Counted from the stretch's first letter, positions 1-8,530 are shown. The stretch is 17,540 bases of DNA from Anaerolineae bacterium (GCA_016929795.1 JAFGIA010000377.1:1-17540), one strand, 5' to 3'. Translations and numbers: made by a program. Notes: generated from the sequence alone by a model not told the origin.

Positions 1-101
1 AACCCACACCCACGGAAGTTGTCGAATCCTCCACTTCATTTTACCATACCTTGGCCGTGATGGCGCAAAACTTTGTACCGCACTCAGCACAAGTTTCCCA
101 A

Positions 102-130
102 TTGACAAGAAAGGCACAAGCGGCTATAAT
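102..130 (+). promoter_or_regulatory. Promoter of the nuoB-nuoCD-nuoI operon
   Basis: TTGACA at 102-107 and TATAAT at 125-130 are both perfect consensus hexamers with a 17-bp spacer. Transcription should start near 137. The promoter lies inside the longest possible nuoB reading frame, so it rules out the TTG at 51 as the start and supports the ATG at 174. Confidence 0.85.
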
Positions 131-173
131 AAGTGGCGCTTTGCACAAAGATTGCTCAGAGGAGAGTGGCAGC

Positions 174-878
174 ATGACTGACGAGAGTAGCACACCCGTC
201 GAGTTTCCCACTGACGAGGGGGTGGTGCCGCCCGAGCTGCCCAGCAGCGAGATCGAGGTACCCGAAGAACTCGGGGGCAATGTGTTTATCACCAAGCTGA
301 GCCAGCTTTACGGATGGGGCCGCAAGTTTTCGTTGTGGCCGATGTTCTTTGGCGTGGCCTGCTGCGCCTTCGAGTTCATGGCCGCCTCGGCCGGGCGCTT
401 CGATACAGGGCGTTGGGGCATGGACCTGGCGCGCGCTTCACCCCGCCAGGCAGACCTGATCGTCATCTCGGGCACCGTGACGAAAAAGATGGCGCCCAAG
501 ATCGTGACGCTTTACAACCAGATGGCCGAGCCCAAGTACGTGATCTCGATGGGCGCATGTGCTACAGGAGGCGGGCCTTTCAAAGAGGGCTACAACGTCG
601 TGTCGGGCATAGATCAGTACCTGCCCGTCGACGTCTACTTGCCGGGCTGCCCCCCGACTCCTGAGGGGTTGATGATGGCCTATATGGCTGTTCACGAAAA
701 GATCCAGAACGAGCAGATCAACCAGGTGCGCTGGTACAAGAAGGACCCGATCCCGGCTGCACCCGTACCCCTGTTGGGCGGTCCTGACATTATCGATCCA
801 CGTCAGATCGAAGAGATTGCAGCAGCCGCGAGAGAAGCCTTGTCTGCAGCAGACGAGGTGCCGGACGTTACAGACTAG
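174..878 (+). CDS. nuoB: NADH-quinone oxidoreductase subunit B (NuoB)
   Basis: This is the 234-residue NuoB subunit of respiratory complex I. In the family it holds the terminal 4Fe-4S cluster N2, which passes electrons to quinone at the NuoB/NuoD interface on the cytoplasmic side of the membrane. The four expected cysteines are visible: the CC pair at residues 63-64 (VACCAFE), C129 in GACATGG and C159 in LPGCPPTPEG. The ATG at 174 is chosen because GAGGAG lies about 10 nt upstream and a perfect promoter lies just before it. The first ~33 residues are acidic and proline-rich, and the last ~35 form an extension typical of longer NuoB forms. It is the first gene of a nuoB-nuoCD-nuoI transcription unit. 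No nuoA is seen in the 173 bases before it. Confidence 0.95.
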   Translation: MTDESSTPVEFPTDEGVVPPELPSSEIEVPEELGGNVFITKLSQLYGWGRKFSLWPMFFGVACCAFEFMAASAGRFDTGRWGMDLARASPRQADLIVISGTVTKKMAPKIVTLYNQMAEPKYVISMGACATGGGPFKEGYNVVSGIDQYLPVDVYLPGCPPTPEGLMMAYMAVHEKIQNEQINQVRWYKKDPIPAAPVPLLGGPDIIDPRQIEEIAAAAREALSAADEVPDVTD

Positions 879-964
879 GTGGCAGAGTGATCCACCCGGC
901 TCTCCAGCACTTGTTGCAGATCATGCAGCGGGTGAGAGCCTGATACGACTCGAGGGAGAGAAGC

Positions 965-2698
965 ATGCCAATTGATGTAGGGGCAGTGGAAGCCCAGTTG
1001 AAAGAAGCGTTTCCCGGCGCGGTGGTAGATCGCGACGGCGAATGGCTGGTCGTCGATCCCAACCAACTACCTGCCGTCGCCGGGTACCTGCGCGACGAGA
1101 TGGGATTCGACTACCTGACCCATCTCTCGGCAAGCGACTATGCAGACAGGCTGGAGGTGGTCTATAGCATCTACTCTACACGGCCCGAGCAGCTTGGACC
1201 GCCCCTATCTTTAAAAGTCCGGCTGCCAGATAGGAACAACCCACACGTGCCGAGCCTGGTGCCTATCTTCAAGAGCGCCAATTTTCAGGAGCGAGAAGTG
1301 TGGGACATGTTCGGCGTGCGCTTTGATGGGCATCCCGACTTGCGCCGCATTCTCCTCTGGGAGGGGTTTGATGGCTTTCCATTGCGCAAGGACTGGCACG
1401 AGCCCTACTATGAAGAGGAGCGCAAGCCATTCAGCAGCCGCTGGCCCAACCCGGAGAATCCCCGCCCACGATTGGCAGAGGACCGGGTTCGCTGGCGCCA
1501 GAATGTTCAGTATCCCTCAGACTATATTCCGGATATCGACCACCTAGCACCCGAGTTTGATGTGATGCCCGGTGCCAAGATTGAGCTGCCCGGCCTTGAG
1601 ACGGATCAGCTCTATCTGAACATCGGCCCGCAGCATCCGAGCACACATGGTGTATTTCGTATGGTGGTGGGCCTGCAGGGCGAGACGGTGACGAGTGTTA
1701 TGCCGGTGGTCGGTCACCTGCATCGCAATCATGAGCAGATTGGCGAGCGTAACTTGTGGACAGGCAACATCCCATACACAGACCGCCTCGATTATGTCAG
1801 CCCGATGTACAACGAGTTTGGCTACGTGGTGGCGGTCGAGCGCATGATGGGCCAGGAGGTACCCGAACGGGGCGAGTATCTGCGCGTTATCATCGGTGAG
1901 CTGCAACGGGTTGTTAATCACCTGCTCGCCGTGGGATTTCAGCTCAATGAACTGGGTGCCATGTTCACGCCCATGATCTATGCATTTGCAGAGCGCGAGC
2001 ACGTGCTGGATCTTTTTGAGACGGCATCGGGCTCGCGCATTATGCACAACTACTATCGCATTGGCGGCGTCTTTGGCGACGTCAGCGACGAGTGGCTCCA
2101 GCGGTGTGCGATGGTCGTCGACAGGCTGGATCGCAAGATCGACGAGTTCGAGCAGCTTCTGACAGACAACGAGATCCTCATCGCCCGTACGCGAGGTGTG
2201 GGTGCCATGACGTGGCAGGAAATGGTCAACTTTGGCATCAGTGGCCCGATGCTCCGCTCCGCTGGTCTTGCCTACGATATCCGCAAGGTGGAGCCCTATT
2301 CTATCTATGATAGCTTTGATTTCGACGTGCCTACGCAGACGACGGGTGATGTGTACGATCGCTACTTGCAGCGCATCGCCGAGGCGCGCCAGAGTGTCAA
2401 GATCCTGCGCCAGGCGTTGGCACGTATTCCGCCGGGAGACGTGATTGCAAGCAAGCGCAAAGTGTGGAACCCCAGGGTCCCCGCGGGCGAGATGTATACC
2501 CGCGTGGAGCACCCCAAGGGGGAGCTGGGTTTTTACCTGGTGAGCGACGGCGGTATGAATCCATACCGCTACCACGTGCGCTCTGAGTGTTTCGTCAACC
2601 TGACTGCACTGGAAGCCATGTCGGTGGGGCACCTGCTGGCGGACGCCATCGTCATTCTGGGCAGCATCGACATCACTCTGGGGGAGGTAGACCGCTAA
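965..2698 (+). CDS. nuoCD: Fused NADH-quinone oxidoreductase subunit C/D (NuoCD)
   Basis: This 577-residue protein joins two complex I subunits that are separate in many bacteria. The NuoC part (about 1-185) shows the family signature around residues 109-131 (EREVWDMFGVRFDGHPDLRR). The NuoD part starts near 212 with LYLNIGPQHPSTHGV, contains GHLHRNHEQIGE and ends SIDITLGEVDR, matching the usual NuoD C-terminus. NuoD descends from the large subunit of NiFe hydrogenases and forms the quinone pocket with NuoB. GAGGGAGAG just upstream of the ATG is a good ribosome binding site. The stop overlaps the nuoI start (TAATG), so translation is probably coupled. nuoH, often placed between D and I, is absent here. 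Confidence 0.95.
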   Translation: MPIDVGAVEAQLKEAFPGAVVDRDGEWLVVDPNQLPAVAGYLRDEMGFDYLTHLSASDYADRLEVVYSIYSTRPEQLGPPLSLKVRLPDRNNPHVPSLVPIFKSANFQEREVWDMFGVRFDGHPDLRRILLWEGFDGFPLRKDWHEPYYEEERKPFSSRWPNPENPRPRLAEDRVRWRQNVQYPSDYIPDIDHLAPEFDVMPGAKIELPGLETDQLYLNIGPQHPSTHGVFRMVVGLQGETVTSVMPVVGHLHRNHEQIGERNLWTGNIPYTDRLDYVSPMYNEFGYVVAVERMMGQEVPERGEYLRVIIGELQRVVNHLLAVGFQLNELGAMFTPMIYAFAEREHVLDLFETASGSRIMHNYYRIGGVFGDVSDEWLQRCAMVVDRLDRKIDEFEQLLTDNEILIARTRGVGAMTWQEMVNFGISGPMLRSAGLAYDIRKVEPYSIYDSFDFDVPTQTTGDVYDRYLQRIAEARQSVKILRQALARIPPGDVIASKRKVWNPRVPAGEMYTRVEHPKGELGFYLVSDGGMNPYRYHVRSECFVNLTALEAMSVGHLLADAIVILGSIDITLGEVDR

Positions 2699-3432
2699 TG
2701 TTTGGACTGGGACTGGTCAAGGGCCTGGTCGTCACCATGCGTCACTTTATCGAGTCGTATGTTTATGACCGCATGCCGTGGCAGTGGCTGACGACATCAC
2801 GTTACGACGAAAAGTGGCTCGAAAGGCACCAGGCGATCGATGGCAAGGGCATGTTTACGATCCAGTATCCCGAGCAAAAGCGCATGGTGCCCGAGCGGTT
2901 CCGCTTCCTGCCGATGCTCATCTACGAGGAGACCCACGACGCGCTGCGCTGTACTGCGTGCGGCATCTGCGCTCGTGTCTGCCCGCCGCAGTGTATCTGG
3001 ATCGAGCGTGGTACCGACGAGCGTGGCCGACCCATTGCAGGGCCAGCGGGGTTTTGGATCGACGCCACGATTTGCATGTCGTGTGGCTACTGCGCCGAGT
3101 ACTGCCCATTCGACGCGATCAAGATGAACCAGGTGCACGAGATTCCGACGACGGATCGCAACCGCGACATGTGGCTTGACATCCACGCCCTGTCGGTGCC
3201 GCTCGAGTACTATGCCAAGCTGCGCCCCGCCGACTTTGAGGCAGAGCAGGCCTGGCGAGCCGATCTGGCGGAAAGCAAGCGCAGGGCTGCGGAAGCAAAG
3301 GGGCAAAAGTACGAACCTGGCGACAAATCGGCTCCAAGAACTGAGTATCTGATGCAGGCGCAGGCCAAAGCCACGGTGACGGGGGTGCGGGTGGAAACGG
3401 TAAAGCCGCGTGGCAACGAGGATAAAGCCTGA
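2698..3432 (+). CDS. nuoI: NADH-quinone oxidoreductase subunit I (NuoI)
   Basis: NuoI is the 8-iron ferredoxin-type subunit that carries clusters N6a and N6b between NuoG and NuoB. Both motifs are intact: C85, C88, C91 and C95-P, then C126, C129, C132 and C136-P. C99 is an extra cysteine. The N-terminus (GLVKGLVVTMRHF) is the amphipathic helix that lies against the membrane arm. At 244 residues the protein is longer than the common form of about 160-180. The extra length is a charged, low-complexity C-terminal tail from about residue 185 (rich in A, E, K and R). The ATG overlaps the nuoCD stop by one base. A start inside nuoCD at 2587 is possible on paper but is rejected because it would read the end of NuoD in another frame. 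Confidence 0.93.
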   Translation: MFGLGLVKGLVVTMRHFIESYVYDRMPWQWLTTSRYDEKWLERHQAIDGKGMFTIQYPEQKRMVPERFRFLPMLIYEETHDALRCTACGICARVCPPQCIWIERGTDERGRPIAGPAGFWIDATICMSCGYCAEYCPFDAIKMNQVHEIPTTDRNRDMWLDIHALSVPLEYYAKLRPADFEAEQAWRADLAESKRRAAEAKGQKYEPGDKSAPRTEYLMQAQAKATVTGVRVETVKPRGNEDKA

Positions 3433-3467
3433 CAGGCGGAGAGGGGCGCGGCAAGAGGGGGAAGCTT

Positions 3468-4373
3468 ACGATCCAGAATCGGGTTGATCTGCACTGTCAT
3501 ACTGCCGCCTCTGATGGCAGCTTGAGCTCCGAGGCCCTGGTGGTCCGCGCGGCCAGCCAGGGCCTCAAGGTTGTGGGAATCACCGATCACGACACGACCG
3601 CCGGTGTGGACGATGCAGTTGCTTGTGGGCGAATACACGGCGTTACGGTGGTACCTGGGGTAGAGATCAGTGCTGTGGCCGAGAGGGAAGAAATTCACCT
3701 GCTTGGCTATTTCGTCGATCGGGAGAATTCAGACCTGCAGGCCATGTTGACTCGCACGCGCGATGCGCGGCGTGAGCGTGCACGGGAGATGTTGGCACGG
3801 CTGGCACGCCTCGGGTTGTGCCTTGATTGGGAGGGAGTGCTCGAGGCAGCAGGGGAGGGCAGTGCCATCGGCCGGCCTCACGTGGCCATGGCGCTCCTCG
3901 AAGCAGGTCACATTGAGAGATGGGAAGAGGCCTTTGAGCGTTGGATCGGCCGAGACTGCCCGGCGTACGTCGAACGCTACAAGCTGTCGCCTGAAGAGGC
4001 GATTGCGTTGGTGCGGCATAGCGGTGGGCTTGCTGTTGTGGCCCATCCATATATCTACAGCCGGCAGGGAGAGCGCCGCCACGGCCTCAACCTGAAAAGC
4101 TGGTTGCCGCGGCTGTGTGAGGCAGGCCTGGCCGGGATCGAGGTGTACTACCCCAACTATCCGCGCGAGGCGAGCCGCCATCTGTTGTCGCTCGCCATCA
4201 AGCACCGATTGGTGATTACCGGCGGCAGCGACTTTCACGGTGGAAATGCCGGCAGCTCGCTGGGTAGCGTCTATGTTCCGTGGGTGGCGTGGCAAGGTTT
4301 GTTGCGCCGATACCAGCATGCCATACGGCAGCGATCCCAACTGGTTGAGGTTCAGGTGCTGGCCGCCGACTAG
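3468..4373 (+). CDS. PHP-domain phosphoesterase (TrpH/YciV-like), unusual start codon
   Basis: This PHP-family metal-dependent phosphoesterase resembles the group containing nucleoside 3',5'-bisphosphate phosphatase and RNase AM. Metal-ligand motifs appear in the expected order: DLHCHTAASDGS, ITDHDT, GVEIS, GRPHVA, VAHP and GSDFHG. The difficulty is the start. The frame opens after a TAA at 3423-3425, and the first ATG, GTG or TTG in frame is the TTG at 3522, which would delete the essential HxH motif. A purine-rich ribosome binding site (AGAGGGGG) ends about 6 nt before an ACG at 3468, exactly where an ATG is expected. I therefore place the start at ACG 3468 (301 residues). ATC 3471 is an alternative, and a T-to-C mutation or sequence error is possible. 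It lies 35 nt after nuoI and is probably co-transcribed. Confidence 0.8.
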   Translation, partial: TIQNRVDLHCHTAASDGSLSSEALVVRAASQGLKVVGITDHDTTAGVDDAVACGRIHGVTVVPGVEISAVAEREEIHLLGYFVDRENSDLQAMLTRTRDARRERAREMLARLARLGLCLDWEGVLEAAGEGSAIGRPHVAMALLEAGHIERWEEAFERWIGRDCPAYVERYKLSPEEAIALVRHSGGLAVVAHPYIYSRQGERRHGLNLKSWLPRLCEAGLAGIEVYYPNYPREASRHLLSLAIKHRLVITGGSDFHGGNAGSSLGSVYVPWVAWQGLLRRYQHAIRQRSQLVEVQVLAAD

Positions 4374-4515
4374 ACCGGTGCGCAGGGTGCGGAGTGTAAT
4401 AACACGCGTGTCCTTGCATCTAGATCTGCAAAGCGCCAGAGATGGCATCGGGTCGAGTCTCCTTGACGAATGTCAAAATGTGGGACAAACAATCTAGACG
4501 GGAAATAGTAATCGC
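4374..4515 (+). other. Intergenic gap before the cysteine protein gene
   Basis: These 142 bases hold no gene. TTGACG at 4463-4468 could be a -35 element, but nothing close to a -10 sits at the right distance (AACAAT at 4488-4493 gives a 19-bp spacer). TTGAC-GAAT-GTCAA at 4463-4476 is a small perfect inverted repeat that might be an operator. Confidence 0.3.
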
Positions 4516-4887
4516 ATGGCCTTGAATCCGAGAACCGAGCTGCTTTTTCCCCCGCGCCTGATCCCCAGTCTGGCCAGACTGCGTGGAGATGAGTGGCGCA
4601 AGTTGGTGGAGTATATCGCGTCGCTTTCCGAGACGCACCCCGATACGCTGGCGTTCTGCCTGATGATGATCCGCCTGAATGCGTGCCTCGGTTGTGTATC
4701 AGGCAGCTATCGCTTCATGCGCGGCTGCGAGCTCTGTTCGCACCAGACGGTGGCACGCTTCCAGGGTACGGACGAGGAGTTGGTCGAGCTCTACAAGCGT
4801 GCCAAACAGGATCTGGAGCGTGCCGATAAGGAGCATGTCGACCTGGTGGCTGATACTCCGGACCCAGAGGTGGTCGAAGAGGAATGA
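4516..4887 (+). CDS. Small conserved-type protein with two CxxC motifs
   Basis: I do not recognise a named family for this 123-residue protein. C57-L-G-C60 and C71-E-L-C74 form a CxxC-x10-CxxC arrangement, suitable for a zinc or iron-sulfur site, and C48 is also present. The N-terminus (LFPPRLIPSLARLRGDEW) and the middle look like compact helices. The C-terminus is highly acidic (ends PEVVEEE). The start is supported only by a weak GGGAAA, but the frame is clean. Its stop overlaps the ATG of the next gene (ATGA at 4884-4887), so the two proteins are translationally coupled and probably work together. A carboxymuconolactone decarboxylase/AhpD-like fold is conceivable because of the cysteine pair, but I cannot show it. 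Confidence 0.75.
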   Translation: MALNPRTELLFPPRLIPSLARLRGDEWRKLVEYIASLSETHPDTLAFCLMMIRLNACLGCVSGSYRFMRGCELCSHQTVARFQGTDEELVELYKRAKQDLERADKEHVDLVADTPDPEVVEEE

Positions 4888-6218
4888 ATCGCAAACGGAT
4901 CGGGATTATTGGCGGGGGCTATGCAGGGCTGACAGCGGCATACGAGCTTCAGAAACAGGGCTATGACGTCACCGTCCTGGAAAAGTATGGGCAGTGGGGC
5001 GGCCAGGCAGCAACCCTCCCCTTGCTCGGTAGCCACATCGAGTACTTTTATCACCACCTATTTGGCAGTGATACGCACATCCTGTCTTTGATGGACGAGT
5101 TGGGTATTGGCGAGCAGCTACGCTGGATTGAATCAAAGGTCGGCTTTTACTATGGTGGGCAGATCTATGATTTTGTGACACCTTTTGACCTGCTTCGCTT
5201 CCGGCCTCTGAATCTCTTCAACCGGGTCAAGCTGGGGTTGATGTACCTCTACCTGCAGCGTGTCGACGATTGGCGCAGGCTGGAGCAGATCACGGCCCGC
5301 GACTGGATCCTGCGTTATATGGGACAGGAGATTTACGACAAGGTGTGGGGGCCGCTGCTGCGCGGCAAGTTTGGGGCGCTCGCCGACGAGGTGAGCATGA
5401 CGTGGTTGTGGGGCAAGATCAAGGTGCGCGGCAGCTCACGCCAGGGCGCAACCGCCACGGAAAAGCTTGCCTATCCGATGGGCAGTTTTGAGATCATCAC
5501 CCGTGCGCTGCTGGAGCGATTGGAGGCCGGCGGCGCCGATCTGCGGCTGCGACAAGAGGTACTTGGCTTGACGACGGACCCGGACGATCCAAAACGGGTG
5601 ACAGGGGTGATCACCAAGCAGGAGACGATCCCGTTCGACACGGTGATCGCTACCGTGCCCGGCTACAATCTGCTCGAGATCGCCCCGCCCGCGCTTGATG
5701 GCGATTACGTCACCCGGCTCCAGTCGGTGCGCTACCAGGCGGCGATCGTCCTGCTCCTCGTGAGCAAGCAAAGCCTGAGCCGCATCTACTGGATGAATAT
5801 TGCCGACAGGACGATGCCGTACGTGGCCGTGATCGAGCATACAAATTACGTCCCGCCAAGCGAGTACGAGGGCCGGCACCTGATTTACGTCTCGAACTAC
5901 CTGGAGCGCGACGACCTGCGCTATCAGATGCGGGCGAGCGAGCTGTTCGACCTGTACGCGCCGCATCTGAAGCGGGTCAATCCAGCCTTTTCGGAAGAAT
6001 GGATCGAGAAAAAGATCGTGCTCCGCGCTGAAGCGGGGCAGCCGGTGATCACGTGCAACTATTCAGAGCGTGTTCCTGCCCACCGCACACCACTCGCAGG
6101 CCTCTATCTGGCGAATACGCTTCAGATCTATCCCGAGGACCGTGGGACGAATTATAGCGTGCGTTTGGGCCAAAAGATTGCCGGCATTGTCGACGGGGAT
6201 CTCCGGCGCAACATCTGA
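4884..6218 (+). CDS. FAD-dependent amine-oxidase-like oxidoreductase
   Basis: This 444-residue flavoprotein opens with a Rossmann dinucleotide-binding fold: GIIGGGYAGLTAAYELQ at residues 7-23, then VTVLEKYGQWGGQ, whose glutamate (E33) would bind the adenosine ribose. The C-terminal LAGLYLANTLQIYPEDRG is the usual FAD-contacting segment of the flavin amine oxidase, protoporphyrinogen oxidase and phytoene desaturase superfamily. Residues near 300-320 (AIVLLLVSKQSL) are hydrophobic but look like a core strand rather than a membrane segment. The exact substrate cannot be read from the sequence; a porphyrinogen-, carotenoid- or UDP-sugar-type substrate all fit the superfamily. It is coupled by a 4-base overlap to the cysteine protein upstream. 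The start is fixed by that overlap and the FAD motif. Confidence 0.88.
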   Translation: MNRKRIGIIGGGYAGLTAAYELQKQGYDVTVLEKYGQWGGQAATLPLLGSHIEYFYHHLFGSDTHILSLMDELGIGEQLRWIESKVGFYYGGQIYDFVTPFDLLRFRPLNLFNRVKLGLMYLYLQRVDDWRRLEQITARDWILRYMGQEIYDKVWGPLLRGKFGALADEVSMTWLWGKIKVRGSSRQGATATEKLAYPMGSFEIITRALLERLEAGGADLRLRQEVLGLTTDPDDPKRVTGVITKQETIPFDTVIATVPGYNLLEIAPPALDGDYVTRLQSVRYQAAIVLLLVSKQSLSRIYWMNIADRTMPYVAVIEHTNYVPPSEYEGRHLIYVSNYLERDDLRYQMRASELFDLYAPHLKRVNPAFSEEWIEKKIVLRAEAGQPVITCNYSERVPAHRTPLAGLYLANTLQIYPEDRGTNYSVRLGQKIAGIVDGDLRRNI

Positions 6219-6256
6219 TTGTCGAGGTATCTCGTAGACCGATCTCCTCTGGAAGA

Positions 6257-6296
6257 TTGAAAGGGTGGAAGGTTGTCCAGTCTTCCACCCTTCCAA
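6257..6296 (+). terminator. Inverted repeat after the oxidoreductase gene
   Basis: TTGAAAGGGTGGAAG (6257-6271) pairs with CTTCCACCCTTCCAA (6282-6296) over 15 positions with a single G-T wobble and a 10-nt loop. No T-run follows, so it is only a possible terminator or a small dispersed palindrome. It lies 38 nt after the stop and before the def promoter. Confidence 0.4.
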
Positions 6297-6335
6297 TTGG
6301 CAGGCGTTCACCCTATCCCGGCTACCTCTCCCTGT

Positions 6336-6365
6336 TTGACAAACATGCCCCTGAGATGCTACAAT
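6336..6365 (+). promoter_or_regulatory. Promoter of def
   Basis: Perfect TTGACA (6336-6341), an 18-bp spacer and TACAAT (6360-6365) preceded by TGC (extended -10). The predicted start near 6372 leaves a leader of about 20 nt before the ATG at 6392. Confidence 0.8.
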
Positions 6366-6391
6366 CGGGCATAGAATGGGGTACAGAAAAG

Positions 6392-6934
6392 ATGTCTGAG
6401 TTGCAAATTTTGACAGTCGACGACCCGGAGCAGCTCAAAGTGCTCCGGAGCAAAGCGAGAAAAGTACAGAAGGTGACACCATCACTTGTGACACTCGCAC
6501 AGCAGATGATCGAGACGATGCGCGAAGCGAATGGGGTGGGTCTTGCTGCGCCGCAGGTTGGTGTGCTGCGGCGTTTTTTTGTCGCTGAACTGCCCGAGGA
6601 TGAAGAGACGGGCGAGCCAATGGAGACGTACATTGTCTTTAACCCGGAGATTGTGAAGGGGCGTGGAGAGGATGTTGGATATGAAGGATGCCTGTCGATC
6701 CCCGGCTACATCGGGGAGGTGGCACGCCAGGAGCAAGTTGTCGTTCAAGGGATCGATGAGCATGGAAACCCCATGCGTCTGAAGGTCGAGGGGTACCTGG
6801 CACGCGTTTTTCAACATGAAATAGACCACCTGGACGGTGTGCTATATATCGACAGACTGACTGATCCGGCAACCTTGCAGCCGGTAGAGGTGGGCAGGGA
6901 GGAGTTGGCTGAGATGGAGATGGCGCCTGCCTGA
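6392..6934 (+). CDS. def: Peptide deformylase
   Basis: Peptide deformylase removes the formyl group from the N-terminal formylmethionine of new proteins in the cytoplasm. All three family motifs are intact: GVGLAAPQ (residues 48-55), EGCLSIPG with metal ligand C100, and QHEIDHLDG with ligands H142 and H146 and catalytic E143. The 180-residue length is normal. The reading frame stays open upstream to 6257, but the promoter at 6336-6365 lies inside that extension, so the ATG at 6392 is the real start. The ribosome binding site is weak (AGAAAAG). The usual neighbour fmt (methionyl-tRNA formyltransferase) is not here; the gene stands alone with its own promoter. Confidence 0.96.
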   Translation: MSELQILTVDDPEQLKVLRSKARKVQKVTPSLVTLAQQMIETMREANGVGLAAPQVGVLRRFFVAELPEDEETGEPMETYIVFNPEIVKGRGEDVGYEGCLSIPGYIGEVARQEQVVVQGIDEHGNPMRLKVEGYLARVFQHEIDHLDGVLYIDRLTDPATLQPVEVGREELAEMEMAPA

Positions 6935-6955
6935 CGCTGTGCAATGCGGACTGGT

Positions 6956-6984
6956 TTGTGAACTCGTCGAACGTGTGCTATGAT
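6956..6984 (+). promoter_or_regulatory. Promoter of the HEAT-repeat gene
   Basis: TTGTGA (6956-6961), a 17-bp spacer, then TATGAT (6979-6984) with a TGC extension. The predicted start near 6991 is about 25 nt before the ATG at 7016. Confidence 0.7.
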
Positions 6985-7015
6985 CGTGCCGAGCGATTGG
7001 CGCTGATACGCGGCG

Positions 7016-8530
7016 ATGGCTGATTCAGAGACCAAGATCATTACCAAACTATTGGAGCGGCGGCAGATCGAGGCCGAGTTTCAGCGTTTGTTGGAGGCGA
7101 CCTCGGCGGCCGAGTTCCGGCGCCGGGCAGGCGAGATCGCAGCCCATGGCACACAGTTGCTGCCTGTGATCGTGGCCAACCTGGACAGGGCAGATGCCGG
7201 GCTGTTGAACGCCATGGGCGAGGTGGTGGCACTGCTCGACTCGCAAGAGGCGATTGTGGCACTGCGCGAGGCGGTGCTACATAAGCCGCTCACGGACAGG
7301 GCGCGTCTGGCTGCCATCGAAATCCTGGAGCGGTGGCTGGGGTGGCCTGTTGACGACGAGCTGCTCGACCGGGTGCAGGATCCGCAAGGGGTTGTGCTGG
7401 CTGCGCTCCATAGGGCACTCGGCCAGGGGAAGCACGACGCGGCAGTATTGGTTGACTATATTGAAGGCCTGGATCGCCAGGAGCCCGACGTGGTGCTGTC
7501 AGCCGTAGCTGCCCTGCGCCGTCTGGCAGATGCTGACGGCGCCGAGATGGTCATCGAGTTGTTGCGCATGATGGCGCTCGATGTGCGTGAAGAAATCGGC
7601 GCCGCGGCGACAGAGGCGCTCGGTACCCTCCGCACACCGGCATCGGCGTGGGCACTGCAGACTCTGATTCCGACAGCACCGCTATCGCTGCGCAGCCGGA
7701 CGGAGCGGCTGCTGCGGAAGCTGTGCTTCAGCGGTGTCGAGGTCGAGCCCTTGACCGAGCCTGAGCCTGGCTGGCGAGCGTTGGTAAGCCCGCCGAGCGC
7801 GTCGGGCCAGCAGAATGTGTGGTTCATTCTGGAAGGGCAGGATACAGGCCACGCACGGTTTCTAAACGTGCTGCTGCACGATCGTGCTGGGGCTGTGGAG
7901 GCGGCGGCACACGAATGGGTGCCTATGATGATGCTGCTACCGGCGCGGCCAGCAGGGTACGTGCACGATGTGGCTTTCCCTGATGGCTCGGGGTCGGTCT
8001 TGCTCGTCGAGGCATGCTTCGATGTGGGGCGCCGCCTGGTGTTGGACGCGCTGGAGGCCAACCGGGAGACGCAGATTCCATTGGCAGGCACGCTGCGCCT
8101 GCGCAGCCCGTGGCTGTGGGGCGTCAGTGGGGGGCGCACGCTGCCAGATCGACAATGGCCCCAGGAGCCAGTAGCCGGTGGTGACACGACTCGCCTGTTG
8201 GCACATCCCGCACTTGCGGGCTGGGCAATTGGCAGTCACACGCTCTTGGACATCTCTTCCAATCCGCTGGGCAGGAAGGAGTGGAAGATGGAAGTGTATG
8301 AGCAGCGCGTGATCGACCAGATTGCTGCCGATGGGATGATGAGCGATGTGCTCGCCACGCGCCTGCGAGCTCTTGGCGAGTGGTTGCTGCTGGCACACGA
8401 CGAGCCCACAGCCGCGCTGGCGCTTGCCGCCGCGAACGGGCTCGCGGCTGCGCCGCGAGAGGAACCATTTTTGCGGGCGCTGGTGCGGCGCGACCTGGCA
8501 ATGGCAATGCACGGAGTTGGGGGCGTATAG
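7016..8530 (+). CDS. HEAT-repeat-like protein of unknown function
   Basis: This is a 504-residue protein without a signal peptide or membrane segment. Residues ~1-235 are helical repeats of HEAT/armadillo character, e.g. AVAALRRLADADGAEMVIELL and REEIGAAATEALGTL, a type of scaffold used for protein binding. Residues ~240-400 look like a mixed alpha/beta domain (NVWFILEGQDTGHARFLNVLL and others) that I do not recognise. The last ~100 residues are again helical. No catalytic motif stands out. There is no clear Shine-Dalgarno sequence before the ATG, and the leader is short. tatA follows after 38 nt, so the two may be co-transcribed, though the HEAT protein shows no feature of a Tat component. 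Confidence 0.85.
   Translation: MADSETKIITKLLERRQIEAEFQRLLEATSAAEFRRRAGEIAAHGTQLLPVIVANLDRADAGLLNAMGEVVALLDSQEAIVALREAVLHKPLTDRARLAAIEILERWLGWPVDDELLDRVQDPQGVVLAALHRALGQGKHDAAVLVDYIEGLDRQEPDVVLSAVAALRRLADADGAEMVIELLRMMALDVREEIGAAATEALGTLRTPASAWALQTLIPTAPLSLRSRTERLLRKLCFSGVEVEPLTEPEPGWRALVSPPSASGQQNVWFILEGQDTGHARFLNVLLHDRAGAVEAAAHEWVPMMMLLPARPAGYVHDVAFPDGSGSVLLVEACFDVGRRLVLDALEANRETQIPLAGTLRLRSPWLWGVSGGRTLPDRQWPQEPVAGGDTTRLLAHPALAGWAIGSHTLLDISSNPLGRKEWKMEVYEQRVIDQIAADGMMSDVLATRLRALGEWLLLAHDEPTAALALAAANGLAAAPREEPFLRALVRRDLAMAMHGVGGV

Noticed and set aside
51..173. Longer nuoB start at TTG 51
   Set aside because: A perfect promoter (102-130) lies inside the extension and its residues are not NuoB-like; ATG 174 has a ribosome binding site.
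1544..2632. 362-codon open frame on the minus strand
   Set aside because: It is exactly antisense to NuoD, whose motifs are unmistakable; the histidine-rich, low-sense product is typical of a shadow frame.
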